Assembly: GCF_000315485.1 (NCBI RefSeq) | Contig: NZ_JH992943.1 | Span: 727,707 to 791,706 of the forward strand | Direction of reading: 5' to 3' | Source: Bacteroides oleiciplenus YIT 12058 | GTDB lineage: Bacteria; Bacteroidota; Bacteroidia; Bacteroidales; Bacteroidaceae | Length of the DNA stretch: 64,000 nucleotides | Part shown: positions 47,207-55,264 of the stretch, in pieces | Layout of the letters: every line of letters starts with the position of its first letter | Numbering within the stretch: the first letter of the stretch is position 1 | Made by a program: the position numbers and the translations under genes | The notes under the pieces: model-generated | What the model saw: only the letters and a program-made list of their open reading frames with translations | The model's database searches: none | What the model was told of the DNA's origin: nothing

Positions 47207-47524
47207 TTAAAGAATAGTCAGACTGACCCTTTTACCCAACCCTTCGAAAATCCGGAAGAGGGTGGAGAGTTGTACATCTGCTTTTCCATTCTCGATGCGT
47301 GAGATATAGGTTTTCTTTGTACCTATTTTCGCAGCAAGTTGTTCCTGGGTAAGACCGGCTTTCAGACGTTCTTCTTTCAGACGTTCGGCAAGAATAAAAG
47401 CTTCTGCGCCCCGCTCAAAGTTATTGCGTTCCGGTGTGCCTTTCTGCCCGTACTGAATGTAGAGAATCTCATCATAATCATCTCCACATTCCATTATTGC
47501 TTTTCTTTTTTCTTCTTCAGTCAT
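47207..47524 (-). CDS. XRE-family antitoxin (HigA-like)
   Basis: 105 residues from ATG at 47524, 4 nt after the toxin stop; a start at 47557 would overlap the toxin gene by 29 nt and is possible. The HTH_3 domain is clear: LKEERLKAGLTQEQLAAKIGTKKTYISRIENGKADVQLSTL. Antitoxins of this type bind the toxin and repress their own promoter. An operator-like palindrome lies over the promoter at 47894-47913. Confidence 0.85.
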   Translation of the reverse strand: MTEEEKRKAIMECGDDYDEILYIQYGQKGTPERNNFERGAEAFILAERLKEERLKAGLTQEQLAAKIGTKKTYISRIENGKADVQLSTLFRIFEGLGKRVSLTIL

Positions 47525-47528
47525 TTTC

Positions 47529-47873
47529 TTATCCTTTTTTGCTGTTAAAATATTCATTCATTATAGCCTTTGCTCTTTTTATTTCATCAGACGGAGTCTT
47601 TTGAGATTTCTTTTGAAATCCGTTGAACAGAATAACCAATTGTCCTTCGTCATTGCAACAGAAAATACGATATATATTCCCAGCATACTCCACTCTGATT
47701 TCAAATAGTCCTGATACTCCTTCTATCTGTTTAAAATAGCTTTTCGGTACTCTATCTAATTGCTTAATAAGCTCAATAACATAATCAATTTTTGTTCTTA
47801 CTTCAGGTGTTTGTGCCAAATAGAACTCTTTATAGTATGTTTTGAATACCTTTATTTTTCGGATATATTCCAT
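47529..47873 (-). CDS. RelE/HigB-like toxin (Gp49 family)
   Basis: 114 residues, basic, with RelE-superfamily features: LIKQLDRVPKSYFKQIEGVSGLFEIRVEYAGNIYRIFCC and VILFNGFQKKSQKTPSDEIKRA. Such toxins cleave mRNA in or near the ribosome. The gene order toxin-antitoxin is the HigBA order. Length and motifs are complete, so it is probably active. Confidence 0.85.
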   Translation of the reverse strand: MEYIRKIKVFKTYYKEFYLAQTPEVRTKIDYVIELIKQLDRVPKSYFKQIEGVSGLFEIRVEYAGNIYRIFCCNDEGQLVILFNGFQKKSQKTPSDEIKRAKAIMNEYFNSKKG

Positions 47874-47891
47874 TACTGTTTTATTTTATCG

Positions 47892-47913
47892 CAAAGTTAA
47901 CTATATAATTAAC
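47892..47913 (-). promoter_or_regulatory. HigBA promoter with overlapping palindromic operator
   Basis: The -7 box TAACTTTG (47899-47892 on minus) overlaps an inverted repeat AGTTAA-N8-TTAACT at about 47894-47913. The ATG is 18 nt downstream. This is the layout expected for autorepression by the XRE antitoxin. Confidence 0.65.
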
Positions 47914-48082
47914 TTCCGCAATCTATTCCTGTATATTTAACATTATCTTATTCTTCTATTTCCTCAATATTTCGGAGAATGCATTTTTCTGTCTAAACTG
48001 CTTTTATTGATAAATAAGATATTTTACTCTTGTCGAATGAATCAGTGTTCCCGTTTCACGACTTTTAGGCCAATTTCATGCC

Positions 48083-48185
48083 CTCCCCGTATCTGGTCCA
48101 TATCAAGTCCGTACCAAGTCCGTAGCAAATTCGGTTGTATAGATACGGAGCAGATACGGACTTGATATGGACCGGGTACGGGGAG
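48083..48185. repeat. 103-nt hairpin with nested repeats
   Basis: Arms 48083-48113 and 48155-48185 match at 29 of 31 positions (for example CCATATCAAGTCCGTA and its complement). The 41-nt loop contains further copies of the words AAGTCCGTA and ATACGGA. No gene is seen in the 547-nt gap 47874-48420 apart from this and the hairpin at 48323. Confidence 0.85.
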
Positions 48186-48322
48186 ATAGGAAAAACAGAC
48201 CAAACAAGAAAATAAATTCCGAATATAATTTGGTGGTTATAAAAACATTGCCCAAATTTGCACCCCGAAAACAAAGACAGGCGTATAAATCCTCATCGGA
48301 GGGCATTATAATCAATAATTAG

Positions 48323-48377
48323 GATGCCGGATAAGATGAATGGTGCAAATCATTCATCCTGTCCGGCACCTTTTTTT
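48323..48377 (+). terminator. Intrinsic terminator or attenuator upstream of the acyltransferase remnant
   Basis: A 20-bp imperfect stem (GATGCCGGATAAGATGAATG against CATTCATCCTGTCCGGCACC) with an 8-nt loop and T7 tail. It is oriented rightward and lies 43 nt upstream of the next start codon. A weak promoter-like AAATTTG lies near 48254, so a short transcript of about 110 nt is possible. Confidence 0.75.
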
Positions 48378-48420
48378 ATACTATAATAAACTGGTAAAAA
48401 CTTAAATTGAAAACAACGTT

Positions 48421-48735
48421 ATGACAGTATTGTACTCAATGGCATATTTAGTTTGCTACATGGTGTCTTTATTGCCTTTCTGGATTTTGTATAGAATATC
48501 AGATGTGCTCTACATCGTATTCTATTATGTGATGGGATACAAAAGGAAAATAGTCCGCAACAACCTTCGCATTTCTTTCCCCCACAAAGAGATGAATGAA
48601 ATCATTGCCATAGAAAAGAAGTTCTATGCTTTCTCCGTACACGTGAAGAAATCACACTCTGGCACAGACAGGTGGGATATGCCTGAAACGGCAGGATTTA
48701 GAATAACAGTTTTAGCCGAATTGATGAAAGAATAA
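48421..48735 (+). pseudogene. Truncated LpxL/HtrB-like lipid A acyltransferase
   Basis: The first 70 residues match the N-terminus of Bacteroides lysophospholipid acyltransferases (SLLPFWILYRISDVLYIVFYYVMGY, RKIVRNNLRISFP, KKFYAF). The sequence then switches to an unrelated 30-residue tail (from SVHVKKSHSG) and stops, whereas the family is about 300 residues with a catalytic HxxxxD motif, absent here. A large internal deletion is likely. The tail ends with a TTGATGAAAGA word that is repeated at the start of the MATE gene 17 nt later. Confidence 0.75.
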
Positions 48736-48740
48736 GTTTG

Positions 48741-50105
48741 ATGAAAGAGTTAGATTTGACACAAGGCAGCGTTCCGAAAGTACTGTTACAGTTTGCAGTA
48801 CCCTTCCTGATAGCGAACGCACTTCAGGCACTCTACGGGGGTGCCGACCTTTTTGTTGTGGGACAATATGATGATTCTGCAAGCGTAGCGGCTGTTGCCA
48901 TCGGCAGCCAGGTGATGCAAACCATTACGGGTATCATCCTTGGCATTACGACGGGAACTACCGTACTGATTGCCATTGCAACTGGGGCGAAAGACGACCG
49001 GCAAGTAGCTTCCACAATCGGTTCGTCCGTATGGTTATTTTCTATCATCAGCGTAGCACTTACTCTGATTATGGTACTCTTCCATAGCCAGATTACCAGC
49101 CTGATGCATACTCCAACGGAGGCTGTGGCCGACACGAAAAGTTATATTCTGGTTTGTTCAGTAGGTATCCTGTTCATTGTAGGCTACAACGTTGTGTGCG
49201 GCATCCTACGCGGATTGGGTGATTCAAAAACACCACTCTATTTCGTAGGACTGGCCTGTGTGATTAATATCGTTCTCGATTTTATATTAGTGGGATACGC
49301 TCATCTTGGCCCTACCGGAGCAGCCATTGCCACTGTTACGGCACAAGGCATCAGCTTTGCAACAGCGCTCTGGTTCTTGCATCGACGGGGATTCCACTTT
49401 GAATTCACGCGGCGGGACGTCCGACTAAATAGTATCCTGTCCAAAAGAGTCCTGGCGCTCGGAGCTCCCATAGCCTTGCAGGATGCACTGATCAATGTCT
49501 CGTTTCTGATAATCACCGTTATCGTGAATCAGATGGGTGTGATTGCATCGGCCTCGCTGGGTGTAGTGGAGAAAATCATCGTATTCGCCATGTTGCCTCC
49601 GATGGCCATATCATCGGCCGTGGCAACCATGACAGCACAGAATTATGGTGCAGGATTGATACAGCGAATGAACAAGTGCCTCCTTTCCGGAATAGGGTTT
49701 GCTCTTGTTTTCGGATTGTCGGTTTGCCTCTATTCGCAATTCCTACCGGAAACGCTTACGGCTTTTTTCACCAAAGATCCGGCAGTTGTGGCTATGGCGG
49801 CGGAATATCTGCGGGGATACAGCATCGACTGCATCATTGTCAGCTTCGTGTTCTGCATCAATTCCTATTTCAGTGGACAGGGAAATTCATTGTTCCCGAT
49901 GATTCATAGTCTGATAGCAACTTTCCTGTTCCGCATTCCGTTGTCATACTGGTTCAGCCAGATAGACAGTTCATCACTGTTCGTCATGGGCTTTGCTCCA
50001 CCCATCTCGACAGTAGTTTCGCTGTTGATATGTATCTGGTATTTGAGATATAGCCGAAGGAAGACTTATATGCAAGGGACCATGATACCAGTGGTTTCCA
50101 ATTAG
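48741..50105 (+). CDS. MATE-family multidrug/cation efflux transporter
   Basis: 454 residues from ATG at 48741 (a TTG codon precedes it). Twelve membrane segments and MATE motifs: N-terminal QGSVPKVLLQFAVPFLIANALQALYGGADLFVVGQ, VAIGSQVM, and the mid-protein SKRVLALGAPIALQDALIN. It exports drugs or organic cations using Na+ or H+. It follows the acyltransferase remnant by only 5 nt, so its present promoter may be that of the deleted gene. Downstream is a Crp/Fnr regulator. Confidence 0.92.
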   Translation: MKELDLTQGSVPKVLLQFAVPFLIANALQALYGGADLFVVGQYDDSASVAAVAIGSQVMQTITGIILGITTGTTVLIAIATGAKDDRQVASTIGSSVWLFSIISVALTLIMVLFHSQITSLMHTPTEAVADTKSYILVCSVGILFIVGYNVVCGILRGLGDSKTPLYFVGLACVINIVLDFILVGYAHLGPTGAAIATVTAQGISFATALWFLHRRGFHFEFTRRDVRLNSILSKRVLALGAPIALQDALINVSFLIITVIVNQMGVIASASLGVVEKIIVFAMLPPMAISSAVATMTAQNYGAGLIQRMNKCLLSGIGFALVFGLSVCLYSQFLPETLTAFFTKDPAVVAMAAEYLRGYSIDCIIVSFVFCINSYFSGQGNSLFPMIHSLIATFLFRIPLSYWFSQIDSSSLFVMGFAPPISTVVSLLICIWYLRYSRRKTYMQGTMIPVVSN

Positions 50106-50130
50106 ATATTTCTGAATGCAATAATCAATA

Positions 50131-50703
50131 ATGACATTAACCCAAAAATTAAGTTGTATGGAAGCTTATTTGAAAAGACTCTGTTCGGAAAACCAGGTTA
50201 CCGAACAGGAAATGAAGAAGTTGTTAGCTCGCATGAAAATGATGCATTTAGACAAAGGGGAAGTGCTGGCCCCGGAAGCAACCGATGAATCAGGCTTATA
50301 TATCATCGCCTGCGGCATTCTTCATGCGTTCACTTCCTGCGAAGGAGCGGATAAGACTATCGAATTCTTGTCCGCAGGAGACACCTTGTTTTGTTATCAT
50401 ACAGATGAGTGGTCTGTAAAAACTCTGACAAAGAGCATGGTCTACTATATCAGCGGAGAGGAGGTTGAGGAACTATGCGCAACCTCAACATCGTTTGCCA
50501 ATTTAATCCGCCAACTGACGGAGTATCAACTTTACTTCAGAGAAGAAATGTATGTAAATGCGCATAAGCAGACAGTGAAAGAGAAATACCTATCGCTGTT
50601 TGCCAATATCCCCGACATTCTGTACAGGGTTCCCTTGGAGTATATAACCTCTTATTTAGGAACCGAAGTCACCAGTCTGGGGTATGCGGCAGGGAGACGC
50701 TGA
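50131..50703 (+). CDS. Crp/Fnr-family regulator with abnormal C-terminal helix
   Basis: 190 residues. A cyclic-nucleotide-binding-like beta barrel (about 30-115: LDKGEVLAPEATDESGLYIIACGILHAFT) and a C-terminal wHTH start (VPLEYITSYLGTEVTSLG). Related proteins continue SLSRIR; here the sequence is SLGYAAGRR and stops. The +1 frame at the same place reads MRQGDADRHFPYF, so a small frameshift near 50683 is possible. DNA binding could be impaired. It lies 25 nt after the MATE gene and may regulate it. Confidence 0.75.
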   Translation: MTLTQKLSCMEAYLKRLCSENQVTEQEMKKLLARMKMMHLDKGEVLAPEATDESGLYIIACGILHAFTSCEGADKTIEFLSAGDTLFCYHTDEWSVKTLTKSMVYYISGEEVEELCATSTSFANLIRQLTEYQLYFREEMYVNAHKQTVKEKYLSLFANIPDILYRVPLEYITSYLGTEVTSLGYAAGRR

Positions 50704-50728
50704 TAGACATTTTCCCTACTTTTAGGTA

Positions 50729-50759
50729 TTGCCCTCTTGGCATAAGAGTCGTAACTTTG
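50729..50759 (+). promoter_or_regulatory. Promoter of the short unit 50764-50853
   Basis: TTG at 50729-50731, 20 nt spacing, TAACTTTG at 50752-50759: a good -33/-7 pair on the plus strand. Confidence 0.65.
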
Positions 50760-50763
50760 GCAA

Positions 50764-50853
50764 AAAATAAAAGTAGTAGATGGATCCGGAAAAGAAATAT
50801 GGAAAACTCCAGGAAGAGAGAACTTATCGAGGTATAAGTTCTCTCTTTTTTTT
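50764..50853 (+). ncRNA. Candidate 90-nt small RNA or leader ending at an intrinsic terminator
   Basis: A consensus promoter at 50729-50759 is followed about 50 nt later by a perfect 14-bp stem (AAGAGAGAACTTAT / ATAAGTTCTCTCTT, 6-nt loop) with T8 at 50846-50853. This makes a self-contained transcript of about 90 nt. It includes an ATG at 50780 whose frame runs through the terminator, so a leader with attenuation is an alternative. Confidence 0.5.
50814..50853 (+). terminator. Intrinsic terminator of the short unit
   Basis: 14-bp perfect stem, 6-nt loop, run of eight T. See the candidate RNA at 50764-50853. Confidence 0.85.
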
Positions 50854-50914
50854 GAATGAATTTGAATATTGTTCTTTTTTGTCAGACAGTACAAATAACT
50901 TAAATAACACAAGA

Positions 50915-51124
50915 ATGACCCTGCGAGGGCACGATGCCCAAATCCGTTCCGGACTGAAAGACGGGCATGAAGTGGAGGTCTGGGAACCACGCCTGCAACT
51001 TATTGAGCAAGCACTCTATCAGAAGTTCTTTCCCAAAAGGTGGGGATTCGGCGGAATGCTGATGGGAAAATTCCCCGGCATCTGCAAGAAGTTCAGTTCA
51101 CTGTTAGGGTATAAAATCAACTAA
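50915..51124 (+). pseudogene. Unrecognised gene fragment (C-terminal-like)
   Basis: 69 codons from ATG 50915 (the frame is open back to 50780, through the terminator). The encoded sequence (GHEVEVWEPRLQLIEQALY, KRWGFGGMLMGKFPGICKKF) looks like a natural protein end, but I do not recognise the family. Because of the upstream terminator and the decayed surroundings I treat it as a probable remnant. It converges on the AraC gene, whose stop is 4 nt away. Confidence 0.4.
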
Positions 51125-51128
51125 GGAA

Positions 51129-52019
51129 TTATGCCCGATACTCATTCGGGCTTACTCCCACCACCTTCTTAAACAAACGGCTTAAATGATGCGGATACTT
51201 GAAGCCCAGTTCATAGGCAACTTCGCTAACGGTTTTATTCTCATCATAGAGCCGTTCCTTTGCTTTCTCTATCACAAAGAGTTGAATGGACTCCTGAGCA
51301 GATTTTCCGGTTTCTTTCTTAATCAAATCACCAAAGTAATTGGCAGAAAGATGCAGTTTGTCCGCAGCATATTGCACAGACGGCAAACCGACTGTTTGCG
51401 GCTGGTCTGATTCAAAGTAGTCACTGAGCAAATTCTCAAAACGAACCAGGATATCTTTATTCAGACTTTCACGGGTAATGAATTGGCGGTCATAAAAACG
51501 CTGGCAATGATTCAGCAAGAGTTCAATGGTAGAAGCGATAATGCTTTTGCTGTGCTTGTCTATGGCTCGTTCCAGTTCTTCCTGTATCTCCAGATAACAG
51601 TTAAGGATAATCTGACGCTCACGCTCCGACATATGCAAAGCTTCATTCGCTTCATAAGAGAAAAAGCTGTAGTCTTTCATCTTGCGTCCCAATGATGTGC
51701 CCCGCAATAAATCAGGATGGAATAGTAATGCCCACCCTTGAGGATTCAATGTTTCTTTGTCATCATCCACACCTGCCACCTGTCCCGGAGCGACAAAGAC
51801 CAGCGTACCTTCCTGATAATCGTATGTGCTGCGTCCATAAGACAACTCACCACATTTAAGCTGTTTTAGGAATATACAGTAAAAACCAAAATTCTTGCGC
51901 CCGTGCTTTAATGACTTCAATGTTGAAAAGTCAACCACACTGACGAGCGGATGCAATGTCTCCACTCCTACCGCCATATTATACTCATGAATTGTATTCA
52001 ACTTTACGATTGTACCCAT
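51129..52019 (-). CDS. AraC-family transcriptional regulator
   Basis: 296 residues from ATG at 52019. N-terminal cupin-like ligand domain (GTLVFVAPGQVAGVDDDKET), C-terminal AraC double HTH with KLHLSANYFGDLIKKETGKS and TVSEVAYELGFKYPHHLSRLFKKVVGVSPNEYR. A TTG at 52046 would extend it but overlaps the promoter box at 52044-52051. It is divergent from the AKR-flavodoxin-AKR operon and is its likely activator; this is a common gene arrangement in Bacteroides. Confidence 0.92.
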   Translation of the reverse strand: MGTIVKLNTIHEYNMAVGVETLHPLVSVVDFSTLKSLKHGRKNFGFYCIFLKQLKCGELSYGRSTYDYQEGTLVFVAPGQVAGVDDDKETLNPQGWALLFHPDLLRGTSLGRKMKDYSFFSYEANEALHMSERERQIILNCYLEIQEELERAIDKHSKSIIASTIELLLNHCQRFYDRQFITRESLNKDILVRFENLLSDYFESDQPQTVGLPSVQYAADKLHLSANYFGDLIKKETGKSAQESIQLFVIEKAKERLYDENKTVSEVAYELGFKYPHHLSRLFKKVVGVSPNEYRA

Positions 52020-52043
52020 AATCTTCTCATTTTTATCCGGTGA

Positions 52044-52051
52044 CAAAAATA
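52044..52051 (-). promoter_or_regulatory. -7 box TATTTTTG of the AraC-type gene
   Basis: Exact TAnnTTTG on the minus strand, 24 nt upstream of ATG 52019. Confidence 0.5.
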
Positions 52052-52223
52052 AAGGTTTTCTTTCAGCTTACAAACATCTGTATCATTAAATCCGTAATAT
52101 TGGTGCAAGAAACTGTAATCTGTGTATACGCCTCATTCTCAACTATTCAAGAAACATTTTAAAACCGTAATTATGGTTTGCAAAGCAGTAATCTATCTAT
52201 TTACAAATGCTATCTCACAGCTT

Positions 52224-52231
52224 ACCTTTGC
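52224..52231 (+). promoter_or_regulatory. -7 box TACCTTTG of the AKR-flavodoxin operon
   Basis: Exact TAnnTTTG on the plus strand, 29 nt before ATG 52261, in the divergent region shared with the AraC gene. No good -33 TTTG, in line with activator dependence. Confidence 0.6.
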
Positions 52232-52260
52232 AACATCAAAATTTATAAAAAACAAAAGTT

Positions 52261-53244
52261 ATGAAATATCGGGAATTAGGAAAAAGTGGACTTAAAGTTT
52301 CCGCAATAGGTTTAGGCTGCATGGGAATGAGTTATGGCTATGGTGCTGCCGGTGACAAAAAGGAAATGATTAAGCTGATTCATCAGGCTATAGAAAAAGG
52401 TATTACTTTCTTTGATACAGCTGAAGTGTATGGGCCCTACACCAATGAAGAACTGGTGGGTGAGGCTTTAGAACCTTATCGCAATGAAGTAGTCATTGCT
52501 ACCAAATGCGGTATTCAGATCGTAGATGGGAAACAAATAGTCATTGGAAAACCGGAAGCCATACGTCGCTCCATTGAAGGTTCTCTTAAACGCCTGAGAA
52601 CAGAGTATATAGATTTATACTACCTGCACCGGGTAGACCCTGACACTCCTATTGAAGAAGTAGCGGAAACAATGAAGCTACTGCAACAAGAAGGTAAAAT
52701 ACGGCATTGGGGAGTATCGGAAGCGGGAGTACAGACCATTCGCCGGGCACATGCTGTTTTTCCGCTGACTGCTGTGCAAAGTGAGTATTCCATGTGGTGG
52801 CGCGAACCTGAAAAAGAGTTATTGCCGACTCTTGAAGAATTGGGAATAGGTTTCGTACCTTTCAGCCCGCTGGGTAAAGGTTTTCTGACAGGTAGTATTA
52901 GTAAAGATACCCGGTTCGATAAGAGTGATTTCCGCAATATTGTTCCCCGGTTCACTACAGAGAATCTGAATGCAAATCAGGTAATCATTGACTTCATCAA
53001 AATACTGGCGAATGAGAAGAATGCAACTCCCGCACAAATCGCACTGGCATGGGTGCTTGCTGTTAAACCTTGGATTACTCCTATCCCAGGAACTACAAAA
53101 TTAAGCCGTTTGGAAGAAAATCTACAGAGCATAAATGTGGAGATTACACAGGAAGAACTTAAAAAAATCAATGATATGCTTAACTCTATTCCAATCTCAG
53201 GTGACCGTTATCCGGAAGAATTAGCAAAAAGAGTCGGAAAATAA
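52261..53244 (+). CDS. Aldo-keto reductase (AKR13-like)
   Basis: 327 residues, full-length TIM barrel. Motifs: LGLGCMGMSYGYG, tetrad Asp/Tyr in FFDTAEVYGPYTNEE, Lys in IATKCGI, His in YYLHRVDPDTP, and the NADPH-binding IPGTTKLSRLEENL. It reduces carbonyl substrates in the cytosol with NADPH; substrate unknown. First gene of the three-gene operon, 19 nt before the flavodoxin gene. Confidence 0.93.
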   Translation: MKYRELGKSGLKVSAIGLGCMGMSYGYGAAGDKKEMIKLIHQAIEKGITFFDTAEVYGPYTNEELVGEALEPYRNEVVIATKCGIQIVDGKQIVIGKPEAIRRSIEGSLKRLRTEYIDLYYLHRVDPDTPIEEVAETMKLLQQEGKIRHWGVSEAGVQTIRRAHAVFPLTAVQSEYSMWWREPEKELLPTLEELGIGFVPFSPLGKGFLTGSISKDTRFDKSDFRNIVPRFTTENLNANQVIIDFIKILANEKNATPAQIALAWVLAVKPWITPIPGTTKLSRLEENLQSINVEITQEELKKINDMLNSIPISGDRYPEELAKRVGK

Positions 53245-53263
53245 TCATTAAAACAGAAATAGC

Positions 53264-53827
53264 ATGAAAACAAGAATTATTTCATTAATCGTAATCGCAA
53301 TGACAACATTAGGTATGAATGTACAAGCGCAGAACTCCTCTGCGGACAAGAAAGTATTGGTAGCCTATTTCTCCCGTTCGGGAAACACGCGCGCAGTAGC
53401 TGACCACATCAAAAACCTCACCGGAGGAGATATGTTCGAAATTCAGGTAGCCAAGCCGTATCCGGAAGAATATCATGCCTGCACCGAAGTAGCCAAGAAA
53501 GAGAAAGAGGACAATGCAAGACCAACCCTCAAAAACAAAGTTGAGAATATGGCATCCTATGACGTCATCTTCGTCGGTTATCCTAACTGGTGGGGAACGA
53601 TGCCGATGCCTATCCTGACCTTTTTGGAAAGCTATGACCTTAGCGGTAAGGTAGTAATTCCCTTCTGCACGCATGGCGGAGGTGGCGAACAAAACTGTTT
53701 CAAAGATTTCGTCAAACATATTGGTAAGGCAGACAGCAAAAAAGGATTCCTTATCAGTGGTGGACAAGCCTCATCTGCCCGTCCGCAGGTGGAAAGCTGG
53801 TTGAAAGGACTTAAATTAATACAATAA
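53264..53827 (+). CDS. Exported flavodoxin-family protein
   Basis: 187 residues. A signal peptide (LIVIAMTTLGMNVQAQ) precedes a flavodoxin fold with FMN loop SRSGNTRAVADHIKN, VGYPNWWGTMPMPILTFLE and PFCTHGGGGEQ. The presence of a signal peptide on a flavodoxin is a recurring feature of these AraC-AKR-flavodoxin clusters. It may act as a periplasmic or membrane-associated FMN redox protein. Middle gene of the operon. Confidence 0.9.
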   Translation: MKTRIISLIVIAMTTLGMNVQAQNSSADKKVLVAYFSRSGNTRAVADHIKNLTGGDMFEIQVAKPYPEEYHACTEVAKKEKEDNARPTLKNKVENMASYDVIFVGYPNWWGTMPMPILTFLESYDLSGKVVIPFCTHGGGGEQNCFKDFVKHIGKADSKKGFLISGGQASSARPQVESWLKGLKLIQ

Positions 53828-53896
53828 TCTGCAATGTCCGAGGATTAACAGCATTATCAATTGTTCCATAATAAACGAATAATAAAGAAGTATATC

Positions 53897-54739
53897 ATGC
53901 AAAAAGTAAAATTAAATAATGGCATAGAAATGCCTATTCTGGGTTTTGGTGTCTATCAGATTGAAGACCAAGCCCTCTGCGAACAATGTGTATATGATGC
54001 CATCGAGGCCGGTTACCGCTCCATAGACACGGCTGCCGCTTATTACAATGAAGAGGCTGTGGGAAAAGCAATCAAACGTAGCAGAGTTCCCCGTGAAGAT
54101 TTATTTATCACTACCAAACTCTGGATCTCAGATGCCGGTTATGACAAAGCCAAGAAAGCTTTTGAAGCATCCATGAAGCGCCTGCAACTCGATTATCTGG
54201 ATTTATACCTCATTCACCAGCCATTCAATGACTATTACGGTTCATGGCGTGCGATGGAAGAATTATATAAAGAAGGCCGCATTCGTGCCATCGGTGTCAG
54301 CAACTTCATGCCTGACCGTCTTGCGGATTTGATTCTCTTCAATGAAATCGTTCCTGCTGTCAATCAAGTGGAGACTAATCCATTCCATCAACAGATTGAA
54401 GCTGGAGCATTCATGAAAGGAAAAGGAGTTCAAATTGAATCGTGGGCGCCGTTTGCCGAAGGAAAGAATGATTTATTCCGAAACGAAACACTGGCAGCAA
54501 TTGCAGATAAGTATCACAAATCTATCGCACAAGTTGTGTTGCGCTGGCTGATACAGAGAAATGTAGTGGTTATTCCGAAGTCTATCCGTAAAGAACGCAT
54601 TGTAGAGAATTTCAATGTATTCGATTTTGAACTGGATAAAGAAGATATGGAGAAAATAGCTGCATTGGACACCAAGACAAGTTGCTTCTTCTCTCACCGT
54701 GATCCGAAGATGGTGGAATGGTTGGGTGGACTGCACTAA
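53897..54739 (+). CDS. Aldo-keto reductase (AKR5-like, DkgA type)
   Basis: 280 residues from ATG at 53897 (MQKVKLNNGIEMPILGFG). Tetrad: Asp/Tyr in SIDTAAAYYNEEAVG, Lys in ITTKLW, His in YLIHQPFNDYYG. C-terminal IPKSIRKERIVENFNVFDFEL binds NADPH. It resembles 2,5-diketo-gluconate reductases, which act on alpha-keto aldehydes and sugars. Third gene of the operon, 69 nt after the flavodoxin gene. Confidence 0.93.
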   Translation: MQKVKLNNGIEMPILGFGVYQIEDQALCEQCVYDAIEAGYRSIDTAAAYYNEEAVGKAIKRSRVPREDLFITTKLWISDAGYDKAKKAFEASMKRLQLDYLDLYLIHQPFNDYYGSWRAMEELYKEGRIRAIGVSNFMPDRLADLILFNEIVPAVNQVETNPFHQQIEAGAFMKGKGVQIESWAPFAEGKNDLFRNETLAAIADKYHKSIAQVVLRWLIQRNVVVIPKSIRKERIVENFNVFDFELDKEDMEKIAALDTKTSCFFSHRDPKMVEWLGGLH

Positions 54740-54793
54740 AATAAGTATCAGAACATGTTCTAAGAATCACCTGTACCAACGAATTCAAAGATA

Positions 54794-54826
54794 ATTTGCA
54801 TACAACCGGCATATTAGTTACTTTTG
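54794..54826 (+). promoter_or_regulatory. Promoter of the HxlR-type regulator gene
   Basis: TTTG at 54794-54797, 21-nt spacing, TACTTTTG at 54819-54826: full -33/-7 consensus. It excludes the upstream ATG at 54796 as start. Confidence 0.75.
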
Positions 54827-54852
54827 TAGAGTGTTTTATAAATCAAAGCAAT

Positions 54853-55221
54853 ATGAATAGAACAGATATACAAAATGGCTCTTATGCCGACTGCCCTATC
54901 CGGATGATACTGGCCCGCATCAGTGATAAATGGTCTATACTGACACTTTTCACATTGACGCAAGCACCCGTGATGCGATTTAATGAGTTACAGAAGACGA
55001 TACCAGACATTTCACAAAAGATGCTGACCGTTACGCTCCGCACCTTAGAAGAGGACGGACTCGTAAAAAGACAGATTTACGCACAAGTTCCACCTAAAGT
55101 GGAATATTCACTGACAGACAGGGCCATGTCTTTGTTGCCGCATATCAATTCTTTGATTTCATGGGCACAAGAGAATATGGATGATATTATCAATGACAGG
55201 AAGACACGTAGGGGCAAATAA
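54853..55221 (+). CDS. HxlR-family transcriptional regulator
   Basis: 122 residues from ATG at 54853. Winged-helix HxlR features: CPIRMILARISDKWSILTLFTL, RFNELQKTIPDISQKMLTVTLRTLEEDGLVKR and PPKVEYSLTDRAMSLLPHI. Cys at residue 13 (DCPI) sits where redox- or aldehyde-sensing members keep a reactive Cys. It follows the AKR operon and may respond to the same reactive carbonyl stress; that link is inferred from position. Confidence 0.9.
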   Translation: MNRTDIQNGSYADCPIRMILARISDKWSILTLFTLTQAPVMRFNELQKTIPDISQKMLTVTLRTLEEDGLVKRQIYAQVPPKVEYSLTDRAMSLLPHINSLISWAQENMDDIINDRKTRRGK

Positions 55222-55235
55222 TAATTCACCCCTAC
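55208..55235. terminator. Hairpin between HxlR and KtrA-like genes
   Basis: GTAGGGG at 55208-55214 and CCCCTAC at 55229-55235 with a partly palindromic AT-rich interior. It overlaps the stop codon region of the HxlR gene and separates convergent genes. Related to the palindrome at 32287. Confidence 0.55.
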
Positions 55236-55264
55236 ATATACCTGTTATATAGCAAAGATTCCTT

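Noticed and set aside
48083..48185. CRISPR-like array because of repeated AAGTCCGTA words
   Set aside because: Repeats are irregular and partly inverted, spacers are not of even length and no cas gene is present. It is a nested hairpin.
50780..51124. Single 114-residue gene on the plus strand
   Set aside because: A strong intrinsic terminator (50814-50853) lies inside it; I split it into a candidate small RNA and a gene fragment.
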